Shown piece by piece: positions 10,885 through 21,241 of a stretch of 64,000 nt of DNA. The stretch is from NCBI GenBank assembly GCA_039621445.1, contig CP154955.1:29209471-29273470 (forward strand). The letters run 5' to 3'. How positions within the stretch are numbered: position 1 is the stretch's first letter; the number at the start of each line of letters is the position of its first letter. The notes under the pieces were generated by a model. That model worked only from the letters and a program-made list of their open reading frames with translations. It did not search any database and was not told the DNA's origin. Position numbers and translations under genes: made by a program. This stretch comes from Euglena gracilis. Lineage: Eukaryota > Euglenida > Euglenophyceae > Euglenales.

Positions 10885-11306
10885 CTCCACAAAAAAGCCC
10901 CATTTTTTTGTGGGAGCACCCCAAAAAATTAGGAGACCTCATACACACTTTTGTAGTAAATACTTTTGTACTGGATTGAAATGTGTTGCACTGGTTTACT
11001 GTTTTATGTGCATTGTTGCATTGTGCTTTGTTGCTTTCTGTTTCTGTTTGTGTTTGTATTTGCTTTGCTGAATGCATTGCATCATATTGTATTTTGTTTG
11101 TGTTTCATTGATTTAATTGATTTAGGGTGGGTGCAGGTGTTCTTTTTATTTTATATTCGACGTGTCAAGTTGCGGCACAATATTCTTCCGGTTGCTGCAC
11201 AGGGGAATGTGCTCTGTGTTCTCAGTCCCTGACCTTTGCACAGGGCCCAGCTGGGGGGTTCGGTTGCGGATGCTATCAAATTCCATCATGCCACTGTTAG
11301 GGTCAG

Positions 11307-11507
11307 AGCACCGTTTGCCATGTTGGGTTGGGGGGCTCCTTTGAGCCCTGCACCTGGAAAGAGGTTGCCACATTCCTTTCATTGCGGGATTTGTGCTCGC
11401 TGCAAAGCTGCTGCAAGTTTTTGTTCACTGGTATGTATGAAGCAGTTCTTGAGCCGAATGAAGCCGCAGGAAAAGCAATGCACGGACAACTCTCAGCGAA
11501 TTTCGTG
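11307..11507 (+). CDS. F-box-like exon
   Basis: This 67-codon exon lies between GGGTCAG and TTCGTG|GTACGC. It contains CTWKEVATFLSLRDLCSLQS followed by CCKFLF, which fits the F-box pattern of a Trp/Leu-led helix, DLC.L and a final C+..W/F helix, seen from about residue 15 to 40. F-box proteins bridge substrates to the Skp1-Cullin ubiquitin ligase; that role is inferred from the motif only. Partner exons are not certain, and the block at 11838-12032 could be the last one. Confidence 0.4.
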
Positions 11508-11837
11508 GTACGCCCCCTCTTAAGTTCATTTCGAATGGAGCACCATTCAAAATGAATTGTGTGATGTGATGCGCCATTTGGGCATGTTTTTTGATTGCCC
11601 ACGGCACAAATGTGCAAAATCTGCCCCCCCCCCCACACTGCAGAGAATAAAGCCCATAGCAGCCGTCAAAAGGATTGATTAAACAAGCTGTTCAGTCTTT
11701 GGAACGTTCGTGCTCAAATGTCGTTTTCCTGCATCAGCCTCTCAATCCGCCACCTCCTCCATCAGAATTACCATAAAATAGATGATCAGAGGGCATAAAT
11801 TTGACGTGGTGCGGGTCCGTTTGTGGTGGATGTTGAG

Positions 11838-12032
11838 GAACAGGTTAAGGCAGCAAAACAAGCTGAAAACAAGATTGAATGGGACATTTGTCACCCCACT
11901 TCCACTGCACCAGTCTGTTCCACTCCATCTCTTCTTCACATCAGTTCCGAATTGCAAGACTTTCCACATGAAATCATTTCTAGTACAAAAAAGTTGCAAG
12001 GGCGGAAGCAAAAGGCACAAATTTTGGATTAA
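11838..12032 (+). CDS. Possible terminal exon, unknown product
   Basis: It follows GGATGTTGAG and reads EQVKAAKQAENKIEWDICHP, then LLHISSELQDFPHEIISSTK, ending at TAA. It is acidic/basic balanced and protein-like. The acceptor is weak, and linkage to the F-box-like exon 330 bp upstream is a guess. Confidence 0.3.
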   Translation, partial: EQVKAAKQAENKIEWDICHPTSTAPVCSTPSLLHISSELQDFPHEIISSTKKLQGRKQKAQILD

Positions 12033-13390
12033 ATTGAAAAATCACAAAGCAAAAAAATGCAACCAAAACGTGTTTCAGTTCCCCCATAGATTAAGGGAGA
12101 AATATATAAGGTGAAAATGAAAAAAAATAGGTTTCATATAAGAGCTGGCTACGTAGTCTGGTGTCTGATCTGGTGAGCCCTGGCACACGAACACATGCAT
12201 AGTGTATGCCATTTGTCCAGAACTGAACTCCATGTTTTGATTGTCCTCTCCACTGTGTTGTCCTCCACACCTCCGTGTTATTTTATACATATGGAGTACT
12301 TGCGTTGAGTGTATGTGCATGCCAGGAGTTGAGAAATTGGAAAAATGTGGTTTGCAGGCTGTACTTGAGACAAAATGTGTGTCAATATTTTGCCTTTTTG
12401 GGCAGCGAAGTGCATGTTTTTAGAATCATCGTGTTACCAATACTGTGAAAATCATGATTTTGCTTTTTTTGTTATCCCCAAACCCCAAAATGCATGAAGT
12501 TAAACTTCTATTTTTTTGATTTTTCTGTTTTTTTGGGTGTGATTTTTCATTTTATAATTTGTGTTGCATTTTTGTGTCTCTCCCCGCCAAATTTGAGACA
12601 TGGCACGATCTTTGACCACTCCTCCCCACACCCTGTTTGGAGCTGGAAAATTGATGCCATTCTTCAATGGTATTCTTTGTCCTGTTTTCCTGCTGTGCTG
12701 GACCCCCTCCCCATGAAATTGTGGAGGGCGCCTACTCCTGGGGGTCCAGCCAGCCAGCACCGTTTATCCACCCAGCCGCTCCCAGCCAGGCTACCGACCC
12801 CCCCCCCCCCGGGGGGGGTGGTCCGCTGAAATAAAGTTTGGGACAGCCCAGCACACCCAGGCTGAGCCGAAATATTATTGGCGTGAAGTTCCGAAAATTT
12901 TTGAAAAAATATTTCAGAAATGGTCAAACATGGTGTTTTTGTCAGTTTTCTGGGGGGATTTTGACTCAGTTTTTTTTTTTTGGCTGAAAACTTCGAATTC
13001 AGCTGCATTTTGCTTTTTCCACCAGGTTTTGGGTACCATTTGCCAGTCGGCCAACCCCCCCCCCCCGGACCCCCACCCCTGGGGGGTCCATCCATTCTTT
13101 TTTCCCCTGCCAGCACTTTTTCCAGTGGGCCAGATGGACCCCCCTGGGTCCCTTAGAAGACCCCTGCTGGTGGGAAGGCACAAGGTTTTCTGTTGTGGGT
13201 GTACGGAAATCATAATGTTATAATGTTGATGCCGGGATGGCTCTCCATCTCCATCTGTTGTTCTTTGTTACACAAAACTTTAATGGGTGGTGGCTATTTC
13301 TGCATTGGGTGTGTACCACGTTCACTCTCAATTTCGGGAAGCATCCCGTTTCCCGCAAAGGTGCAGGCAGGAGCCCCCTGCCCATGGTCA
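12033..13390. other. No supported gene
   Basis: AT-rich text to 12600, then CCAGCCAGCA-type words, C/G runs at 12796-12820 and 13057-13070, and T-rich sequence resembling 8860-8950. I see nothing codable with splice support. Confidence 0.6.
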
Positions 13391-13392
13391 GG

Positions 13393-13494
13393 CACCTATG
13401 CCGACCGCAGCCGACCGCGGCCGACGGCGGGTTTCAGGACTGTCATAGGTGGGGTGCCGACCGCAGCCGACCGCAGCCGACGGCAGCCGACCGC
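13393..13494. repeat. GCCGACCGCA decamer array bounded by CACCTATG / CATAGGTG
   Basis: Units of GCCGACCGC(A/G) and GCCGACGGC(A/G) repeat with a 10-bp period in two blocks. CACCTATG stands at the left and CATAGGTG between the blocks. Related arrays lie at 18758-18838 (inverted), 58182-58236 and 59030-59155. Confidence 0.8.
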
Positions 13495-13562
13495 GCAACT
13501 TTTTTTCTAATTGATGTCAATTTTTCAGTGAGAATGAGGAATTAGGCTCATTTTTATCCCAG
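13494..13562 (+). repeat. Segmental duplicate of 58393-58462
   Basis: CGCGCAACTTTTTTTCTAAT, GATGTCAATTTTTCAGTGAG and AATGAGGAATTAGGCTCATT match the 58-kb locus almost base for base. Confidence 0.9.
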
Positions 13563-13833
13563 ATACAGGGCACATAAACGGTGTTCTACAACGCCGGCAA
13601 CCGTGTCCCACGACAAGTTCCGCCATCAACTGTGTCCTACAATGCCAACTTAAAAAGTGTCAGCCACACCTTGAACAGTACTTGCATGATTTTTGTTTTT
13701 AAAGTGATTTCTGTTTCTCTTTGCATGCCAGATGCATTACAATACGGAGAGAAAATCGTTGCCACAACACCTCAAACATTACTCCGGTGCAGAATGGAGT
13801 GTGATTTTTGACATTTTTTAAAAGAAGAACTTC

Positions 13834-13897
13834 ACAGAAATTCACGGAAAGTCACGGAAATTCACGGAAAATTACGGAAATTCACGGAGAATCACCG
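13834..13897. repeat. TTCACGGAAA decamer minisatellite
   Basis: Seven degenerate units of TTCACGGAAA-like sequence with a 10-bp period. Confidence 0.8.
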
Positions 13898-14103
13898 ACA
13901 AATTTTGGCCTCGACCAGCACGGAAATGGGAGGAACCCTGATATCAGGTGCGATTCTATTCTGAACAGTGTGAAGTTCACCAGTCCGGCCTAACAAGGAC
14001 GAAGTCTGTATTGTAAGACCTCTTATCGTTGAAATGTACCGCCAACAGCGCTTGTGGTGGTATGGCCTTGGGGTTGGCATGGCACATGGCACATGACACC
14101 CAC

Positions 14104-14288
14104 CTGGCTTGCAATCCAACTGCATCAGTTCCTATCCAAATCTGTGGGCAAAATGGAAATTGTTCAAAATAAAGGGGGAAACGCAGAAACAAACCCTTTG
14201 TCCTTGAAATTTTTGTAGAATGCCCTAAAACACGTTGCCAGAACCCTCTCAGCGGATCCATAAAGCCATTGACCCTTGCGGATGGAGC
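14104..14288 (-). CDS. Two candidate exons, unknown product
   Basis: One exon starts at 14288 after CCGTCCCGGCTCCAG and reads SIRKGQWLYGSAERVLATCF then RAFYKNFKDKGF to about 14191. A second, 14141-14104, follows TTCCATTTTGCCCACAG and reads IWIGTDAVGLQA before CCAG|GTGGGT. A phase-0 join needs a weak TTT|GTTTCT donor. Both lie in the segment absent from the duplicate locus at 58.46 kb. Confidence 0.35.
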
Positions 14289-14418
14289 CTGGAGCCGGGA
14301 CGGAGAGATAAAGAACACTATTGGAAAACAGAAAAAAACCACACACACCTGAGAGTTCCGAAATGAAAGGAATTTTTTGTTCGGAAAAGCAAAGCATGTG
14401 CACATCATCAAATTGCGT

Positions 14419-14760
14419 TGAGATTTTTCTGGCTCATCTGGCTCATGTTGTCACTTTTGGCCACTTTTGGCCACTTTTGGCCATTTTTGGTCGCTTTTGT
14501 CCCCTTTTGGCCCATTTGTCACCATAATTCACCCATTTTGACCTATTTTGACATTTTTTTTTTACCACTTTTTGCCCACTTCTTGTAATTTTGGGCCATT
14601 TTGTCCTGCTCTTGGGCCATTTTGGGCCATTTTTGACCATTTAAAGCCATTTTCGACCTTTTCTTTTGTTATTTTTGCCCATTTTTTGGTCTCTTTTTGT
14701 TCCAATTTGACCATTTTGAGCATTTTGCGCCAGTTTGTTGCCAAAAGTGAACAAAAGCTG
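14419..14760 (+). repeat. Segmental duplicate of 58464-58800
   Basis: GAGATTTTTCTGGCTCATCT, GGCTCATGTTGTCACTTTTG and the TTTTGGCCAC array that follows match 58466 onward, including ACCATAATTC and TTTTGACCTATTTTGAC. Confidence 0.9.
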
Positions 14761-15265
14761 CTAAAGTGACCCCAATTGGCCAAAAGCAGGGTCATTTTGG
14801 GCCATTTTTGGCTTTTTTGGACCACTTTGGGCATTTTTTTTGTTATTTTTGCCTGCTTTTGGAACTTTTGGCCATTTTAACCATTTTTTGCCACTTTTAG
14901 GCCATTTTTAGGTCACATTTGACTGCTCTTCATGTCAAAAGCAACAAAAAGACGTTTAAAGTGGCCTGAAAGTGGCCAGAAGTGGGTAAAAATGGCCAAC
15001 AGCAGAGAAAAGTGATCAAAAGTGGGTTAAAGAGGCCAAAAGTTGGTCAAAAGAGGTCAAAGCAAAGCAAAAGCTGGCCAAAAGCAGCCAAAGCCCAGCA
15101 AAAAGTGGGCAAAAGCAACAAAAGTGACCAAAAGAAAGCAAAAGGCAGGAAATAATGGGCAAAGGCAGCAAAAATCGACCAAAAGTTGGCAACAGTGGCC
15201 AAAAGCAGTCCAAAAGCATCAAAAACTGGCCAAAAGCAGCAAAAAGTGGCCAAAAGTCGGCAACA
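14450..15265. repeat. TTTTGGCCA decamer field with polarity switch near 14930
   Basis: From 14450 to about 14925 the units read TTTTGGCCAC/TTTTGGGCCA. From about 14940 to 15265 they read GGCCAAAAGC/AGTGGCCAAA, the reverse complement. The two halves together form an imperfect inverted repeat about 800 bp long. Confidence 0.85.
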
Positions 15266-16619
15266 GTGGATTGTGTGATTGTGATATATGCTCATTTTTT
15301 GTTGGCCTGCCCCCCACCGGAAGTAAAATTTTGACCTTTTGGGGGCAGGTGTGTCCTTTTGGGGGGTCTCCAGACCCCACTCCAGTACGCCCTCCTTATG
15401 TCGAACCCTGGTCGCACCCCTAAGGGTCCGAAAAAGAAATCTAAAAATTTTTTGGCCCCTTAAAAAAATAACTTTACACGGAACGGCTTTCGGATAGTGC
15501 CCAAATAAGTGTCACCCTTGAGGATCTGACACAACAGTCCAATAATGAACGCACCCCGTGCACTTAAATTGGTGGGTTTGCCAAATTCGCAGTTTGTCCC
15601 TCTGTGCAACCGCACACAGAAGGGGGATTGATATTGGAGGCCATCAGAAAAATATCGAACAATTGGGGAAATTGCAATTGTGCAATTGGGAAGGTTCATG
15701 CACGCAGGGGGGAATTGATATCAGCATTTTCCCCACAATTTACGAATTTTTACGGAAATTTTTCGCAGTTTTGATGTTGGTGTTCACAAATTCTCTTCAA
15801 TTTCCACAATTTTCCACCAATTTTCTGCAATTTTTCCCGCAATTTTTTCCCTTCTCCGCATTTTTCGGCATGAACGTGAAACATGAAAATTGAAATAAAC
15901 TCCAGCCATTCCCCAACTGTGTTTACCCACTTAAACCTCTGAGTTCAGGGGGGAATATGACGCAACATCCTGCCATCCTTCTTTAACCGCTGTTTCTGGT
16001 CACCTCATAACCCCCACTGTTCAGGTTTTAAAGAAAAACGGGCTTGATTTGGTCGTCTTGCACAAATGCACAAATGAACCGTTTGAATGGTTCATTTGCC
16101 AGCTGCGTTTTGCAACCACCGCAAAAATCGGCCATTTTGTGCCGAAATACCTCAAAAAATGAAACAAAATCAAACGAAACGCCCAGGCACCTCAAATGAA
16201 ACCCCTGGTATGCCCTATCCCACAAGGCAATGCTTTCCTTCTCCCCAGCTCCACGTGCAGCCCAAATTATAGCCATTTCTCAGTCGATTTTGATTCTGGT
16301 TCGCTCAAGTGGAATGGTGAATTCCACTTTGTTCCAAATGGTTTTGGTCAAGCTTGTTTTGTCGTGGCGCAACATCAGGGTGGGTTGGGAGCAGGGCGGT
16401 CCTTAAGCAAAAAAAAAAAATCCTGTCCCCATAACCCCCCCCCCAATTAGAAGCCCCCCCCCAAATAACAACCCCCCCCAAATAGAAGCCCCCCCGCCTC
16501 GGGTTTCCCGCCAAAAATCCAAATAACAGCCCCCCCCCCCCCAGGCAGCCACACATAGTCTTGGCGCGGGCAAACTGCAAGCACACAGATGCGAGCTGGA
16601 TGCGGTTTTTGCCACAGTC
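15266..16619. other. No supported gene
   Basis: Contains a CCCAAATAAG word (15499), CAATTTTCCAC-like phased text (15790-15850), a degenerate module-like stretch (16130-16240: ATGAAACAAAATCAAACGAA, ACCTCAAATGAAACCCCTGG) and a series of AATTAGAAGC / AAATAACA / AAATAGAAGC words separated by C runs (16433-16540). Confidence 0.6.
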
Positions 16620-17363
16620 TTAGCAATCTTTTGGTTTCTTGAACCATTTGGTGAGGGAGGGTTGGGACAGAGGACGCTTGGCAGTGGGGTTAGGATTGGC
16701 GGTCACCGAAGAGGTCGCCTCTTGGTGCGCCAGCATGTCCGTTTCAACCTGGAATGTTGCTGTTGTGTCTACGGAAAGCTGGTGTTTCAAAGAACGCAGG
16801 AACCGAATGTCCGAATGAATTGCACAAGGGTAAAAGTTGACAAAAATTGACGGCTGGCCATTGCGTTTCAACGCAATAACCTCCTCCAACAATTCTTTGC
16901 GTAAATTGCAATATCGTTTGACCTGGCTTTTGTCCATCTACAGAAAGCCAAGGTTCAGGGGTGGGGTACAGTTAAAATGAAATACCTCGAAGCGTTTGGC
17001 TGTCAAATTTTTGTTTCCAGTCAAGTCCACATCTTTGACAATAGCCAGTTTCTCGAGCAAAGAGAACTGCACACGGCCCTCCAATTTCTTCTTCCCCACT
17101 GCGGTGATGGCCTTTTCAATGACTTTTTTGACCTTTGCGTCCTGCGCTTGAATCAGAACTCTTTTCTCCTCTTCATCCTCCACCTTAACGGCCATATCGG
17201 CCTCCGTTTCTTCATCCAAGTAAAGGAGGGCTTCATCCAATTTCAAAACAATGTCGTTCAACACTTCCGCTGTATAATACCTCTCTTCATCTGAGGTTTC
17301 TGAGGAATCCTCAGATTCGTTGAGGGCATCAAAGAGGGCGACATCTTCGAGAAACTCTGGCAT
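16620..17363 (-). CDS. HTH (CENP-B/pogo/Psq-type) protein with C-terminal PIP-box-like motif
   Basis: Exons 17363-16986 and 16937-16620 join in phase 0 across a 48-nt GT-AG intron to give 231 residues. Residues 1-90 are acidic (SEDSSETSDEE; DEETEAD; VEDEEEK). Residues about 98-142 read FSLLEKLAIVKDVDLTGNKN then LTAKRFE|MDKSQVKRYCN, the helix-turn-helix pattern found at the N-terminus of pogo/Tigger/CENP-B relatives, with the intron inside the helix-turn-helix. The C-terminus ends SQPSLTKWFKKPKDC; Q218, L221, W224 and F225 fit the PCNA-binding Q-x-x-h-x-x-a-a pattern. No DDE catalytic domain follows. Inference: a nuclear DNA-binding protein derived from a pogo-like transposase or a relative of one. 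The start ATG lies three bases after a possible acceptor (GTTCTTTAG), so an upstream exon is possible. Confidence 0.65.
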
Positions 17364-17440
17364 GGCCTAAAGAACGCACACATAAGAAAGGGACATTTCC
17401 ACGTCAATAGAAGTCCCAAAAAAAACATCAAATTGTACAC

Positions 17441-17562
17441 CCGGCGCGAAGCGCCGAAGGTTTTTTTGGCCGCACACAAAGGTACCCAATTAGAAGCCCC
17501 CCCCCCCCCTCGGGTTTTCCGCAAAGTGACCGAATAGTAGCCCCGGGGGGCTTCTAATTGGG
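17441..17562. repeat. CCGGCGC-GAA-GCGCCG hairpin and CTTCTAATTGG palindrome
   Basis: The first stem-loop (17441-17458) belongs to the CGGCGC family. CCAATTAGAAGCCCC at 17486 pairs with GGGGCTTCTAATTGG at 17547, with C runs at the apex. Confidence 0.75.
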
Positions 17563-17649
17563 GGGGGGGGTTTACATTTCAACCAAAAAATAAAGAAAAG
17601 GGGATTTTGGCTAGGGAAAATTTTTGAAAATCATTTTGAAAAATGAACC

Positions 17650-18610
17650 CAAAATACATGGCTTTTTGATGGAAAATCACATTTTTTCCAAAAAAAAATC
17701 TCCGAGATTTTAGGGTTGAGAATTGTTGGTTTTTAGGAGGGCGGTCAAAAAAATGTCAGGTCAAAGAATGGGACCAAATTCTGGAACATTTAAATTTTTC
17801 CCTTGGAAATTTTTTGGATTTTCAGTTGTATTTATTTTGCTTCCAAAATCTCTCAAAATCAAAATTTTGAGAAATGTTGAAATTTTAGAAGGTGTGAAAA
17901 AAATGGGGTTTGGGGGAGGTTTGGGCAACATTTTGGGCAGCATTTTCACCAATTTCGGGAAACGGGGGATTTGGGCTGAAAAAAATTTGAAAATTTTTTG
18001 AAAAATGAACCCAAAATACCGGGGGGGAAAAATTTGGGGCTGGATAAAATTAGAACCGACAAAATTGGAAGCCGGAAAAATTGGTGCCAAACCTGAAGAC
18101 GGCCCGGAAAAATTGGCAGGATTTTTTATGTGAAACCGTCCAGTTATGGCAAGATTTCTTCTGCGGTAACCAAAAAATTGGGGGGAAACAGGAAAAAATT
18201 GGCAGGATTTTCAAAAAATGGCCGGAAAAAATTGGCAGGATTTCTGTGCGCCAATTTTTTCCCAATCAATTTTTTCGGCCTCCAATTCCCCCCCCCCGGT
18301 ACATGATTTTTTGATGGAAAACCACATTTTTTTCCCACAAAAAAAACCTCAAACATTTCAGGGTTAAATTTGGTAGTTTTTAGGAGGGGGGTGGAAAATA
18401 ACGAAGGACATAAAGAGTGGTCCAAATTTTGGCACAGTCGAAATTTTACTGACATTTTTTTCTTGGAATTTTTTTGGATTTTCAATGGCTTTTTTTGTTT
18501 CAAAAAACTCTCAAAACTAAATTTTTGAGAAAATGTTGAATTTTTGGAAAGTGTGAAAAAATGGGGTTTTGAGGGGTTTTTGGGGGGACCTCCCATATGG
18601 GTCCCAAAAT
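17650..18610 (+). repeat. Direct duplication, two ~310-bp copies about 640 bp apart
   Basis: Copies at 17660-17960 and 18300-18600 share TTTTTGATGGAAAA-CACATTTT, GGTTTTTAGGAGGG, TTTTTTTGGATTTTCA and GTGTGAAAAA-ATGGGGTTT in the same order. Three GGAAAAATTGGCAGGATTTT units lie between them (18095-18245). Confidence 0.8.
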
Positions 18611-18757
18611 GGGTCAAAAAAAAGGAAAAATTTTCGGGTCCAATTTTTCGGGTTTCTGTGTATTGGGGGGGGGGGGCGGTCCTTAAGGGGCGGTCCTTAA
18701 CTAAAAAAAAAAATCCCGTCCCTTATGGACCGCCCTGGTTGGGAGTCACCATGGGCA

Positions 18758-18838
18758 AGCACCTATGACAGATTCCAAATTTTAGCCCGCGGTCGGCTGC
18801 GGTCGGGTGCGGTCGGCAGCGGTCGGCAAAGTAGTTGG
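18758..18838 (-). repeat. Inverted GCCGACCGC decamer array with CACCTATG edge
   Basis: GCGGTCGGCTGCGGTCGGGT and further GCGGTCGGCA units, preceded by CACCTATGACAGATTC. It reads as the reverse complement of the 13.4-kb array with its TGTCATAGGTG edge. A CGGCGCTTTGCGCCG hairpin follows at 18949-18966. Confidence 0.75.
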
Positions 18839-19108
18839 CGGTAGGCACTTTGGGCTGAATTTTTTTTGCTTTTTTTTTTGACATTTTATGCCCCCCAAAA
18901 TGCCCAAAACGGCACTTTTGGACGTTTTGGGGGGTCAAATTTTTTGGCCCGGCGCTTTGCGCCGAGCTGAAAGCGGTCACCCAGACTGCACCACTGTTTA
19001 GGTGGGGGGGGTGCCCCCCCACCCTCCCCCTCGTGGATTGGATGGGAGTCCGGACCGCCCCCCCCACCTGTTTAAGCCCTGGGCATTCTTTGGGCACTGC
19101 ACATTTAA

Positions 19109-19882
19109 ATGGAGGGAATTGCAAGTCTGCCACATGTGCCAAATTTCTGGGCAACCCTCAGTGAAGCAGACAAAATCTACAAGGAAGCAAACCCAACAAA
19201 GCCAAAGGCCATTTCCGTCCATTTACAAATCCCCAGGTGAGAAAGATCCGCGTTGGTTGGTTATTCAGCCAAAGGGGATATCAATGAGGGATATCAATAT
19301 ATTATAAGTCAAAGAATTGCTGGTCACACCGAAATGACCCGGAAAATTTTGCCTGAAAATTTCATTTCATTATGATAGTCGTTCGGTGATGATCATGATG
19401 GTGTTTTTGAGGGGTTTCTAACCACAAAAACCCACTGAGAGTCATGGACAAGAATCCTGGAAACCCTGTGTTGTTGGGTGGGGGTTTACCCCCCCATTCT
19501 GGTTTGAACAAAATTTTCAAATTTTTGCAGCCCTCATCGCTGAAGGAGTGTATTCTTGTCATTGCCGTGGGGGGTCGGGGGGGGTCGACCACCCTATTGA
19601 GTCTTTTATGTCGCTCCAAGTTTAAGCCACCGGCCTTAGATTTGACTCGTGTGTTTTGGGGAGGGAGTTTTTATTTTTTTTTGTTGTCTGTGCATTTATC
19701 AGGCCAAAGCACGTGGCCGGAAGGCAGGGAAGTATGCCGGTTTCTGGAGTGTATTCAGCCCAGCGTCACATTTGGATCTCAAGAAGAGAAATGAATACAT
19801 TTACAAAATTGAAAAAAAATCTAAAAATCATCCCATTTGTGTGAGAAATATGTTGGAATGTCTTTCATCGCTGCATGTCTAA
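19109..19882 (+). CDS. Candidate gene: first exon and terminal exon, unknown product
   Basis: Exon 19109-19236 starts at ATG directly after an in-frame TAA and reads MEGIASLPHVPNFWATLSEA then DKIYKEANPTKPKAISVHLQ, ending at a strong CCCAG|GTGAGA donor. A downstream exon, 19703-19882, follows TGCATTTATCAG and reads AKARGRKAGKYAGFWSVFSP then DLKKRNEYIYKIEKKSKNHP to TAA. The phases (2 and 0) do not match directly, so an unseen exon lies between or the pieces belong to different transcripts. No family recognised. Confidence 0.4.
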
Positions 19883-20743
19883 ACAAGCGTTCAGAGGGAA
19901 GGGCAAGAAAAGGTTCATCTAAACATTTTTTGCACCCCCCTCAACCAAGTGGATTGCGAATGATGATTTCTTGACTTGAAAACAGAAGGTGGTGGTCAGG
20001 GGAAAGCCATGGAACCAGGCTTCTCTTTGAAGAAGGTCGTACTCCCTGGGGAGGCGTGCTGTGGGCAAGCACAGGGGCAGGGCATTTTCGACCCCTCTCG
20101 GGGGGGTTTTGGGGTGGGTAGTGCCCCCCCCCCCCCCCGCAGCGCTGGGGGTGCTGGGCCCCCCGAAAACGGCTGTTTTCGATGGAGAATCGGCTTGGTC
20201 AGCAGTCATCGGGGTCCATAGCTGATCCCCCCTGGGGGGGTCTCCTGCTGTGGGCAGGCACCCCATGAGGCACCTCCCCCGGATTGGTAGAAAGTAGCCA
20301 GTGCATTGAATCAGTTCTGATACACAATAACCCCTCCAAATATTAAACCGGGGGGGGGTTATTATATCCAAATAATAAACCCCCCGGTTTATTATTTGGA
20401 CACTCGAAGTCGGGGTCTGGGGGGTGGTTATTTTGGGGGGGGGGATATTATTTGGGCAAAGTTTTCGAAGTCAAAAATCGACCCAAAAAAATCCCTCCAA
20501 AGGCTCCAATGGTCACTTTTTTGGCATTTTTGTGCTTTTTTGAAAATGGGTGCTTTTTTAGCATATTTTCTGCACCAATCTTATCCATTTTTGCTATTTT
20601 TTTGCAACATTTCTGCTAATTTTGACTCTTTTTTTCCTTTTTCCCTTCACACTTGCCGGAGGGGGGGTTAATTATTTGGGCGGCCGAAGTCGGTCCTCAG
20701 GGGGGGTTTATATAGTTTTTTGTTTTTCTGCTGGGGTGTGACG
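19883..20743. other. No supported gene; C/G runs and palindromes
   Basis: G/C runs at 20127-20140 and 20347-20360. A perfect hairpin lies at 20368-20399 (CCAAATAATAAACC, loop CCCC, GGTTTATTATTTGG). TTATTTGGACACTCGAAGTC and TTATTTGGGC words recur to 20690. Confidence 0.65.
20368..20399. repeat. Perfect 14-bp palindrome with CCCC apex
   Basis: CCAAATAATAAACC and GGTTTATTATTTGG are exact reverse complements around CCCC. The TTATTTGG word is the one scattered through the window. Confidence 0.9.
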
Positions 20744-21241
20744 ATGTCTGAGGCTCTTACGATGGTCTGCACGGGGGCGTTGTTGGCGCAGCATCTGTGC
20801 TTTGCCCAAGTGGCCCACAGCAGGCAGTCCATTCAGAGCACAGATGTGCGTTGATCGCAGTTTGATCTGGCCGCAAACATGCTCGACACACTGAACAGCA
20901 TGGTTGGTGTGTGGCACACCCCCTCCTCTGTGCTGTGATTTAGTGTTGTTGTAGGGCAAAAAGGGACAAGGAAACTTTCAAAAGCCTCTTTTTTTCACTC
21001 GAATGAAAAATGGCTTTTTGTACCTGTACCCGGATGGGGATCGTGTGCCTGGGGACAACCAGTGCCAATGACAATTTGAAACCAAGCTGATAGGGCAGGG
21101 GAACACAATGCTTTTTTTCTCTGTCCAGATTGTGTGTCGCTGCAAATGGCCGGTGGGATAGTGGCATTGCGATGTGGAGATTGCACGGCCGCTGTGGCAG
21201 CGCTGAGAGATGCATTCCACCACGGAGCTGGGCAGAGATGA
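20744..21241 (+). CDS. Two-exon model with in-frame TGA or 15-nt GT-AG segment
   Basis: Exon 20744-20906 reads MSEALTMVCTGALLAQHLCF then AQVAHSRQSIQSTD, followed by a 15-nt in-frame stretch (20846-20860) that begins GTGCGT, contains TGA at 20852 and ends CGCAG. The same frame then continues FDLAANMLDTLNSMV to GTTG|GTGTGT. Exon 21129-21241 follows TTTTTCTCTGTCCAG and reads CVSLQMAGGIVALRCGDCTA then AVAALRDAFHHGAGQR and TGA. The 20906/21129 join is in phase (G+AT). The helical repeat-like text recalls TPR-type helices, but no domain is claimed. Explanations for the TGA are a decayed gene, stop-codon recoding, or an ultrashort intron. Confidence 0.4.

Noticed and set aside
19109-19882. Direct joining of the two exons into one frame
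   Set aside because: Phase 2 to phase 0 mismatch shifts the second exon into a poorer frame (PKHVAGRQGS), so I leave the link open.
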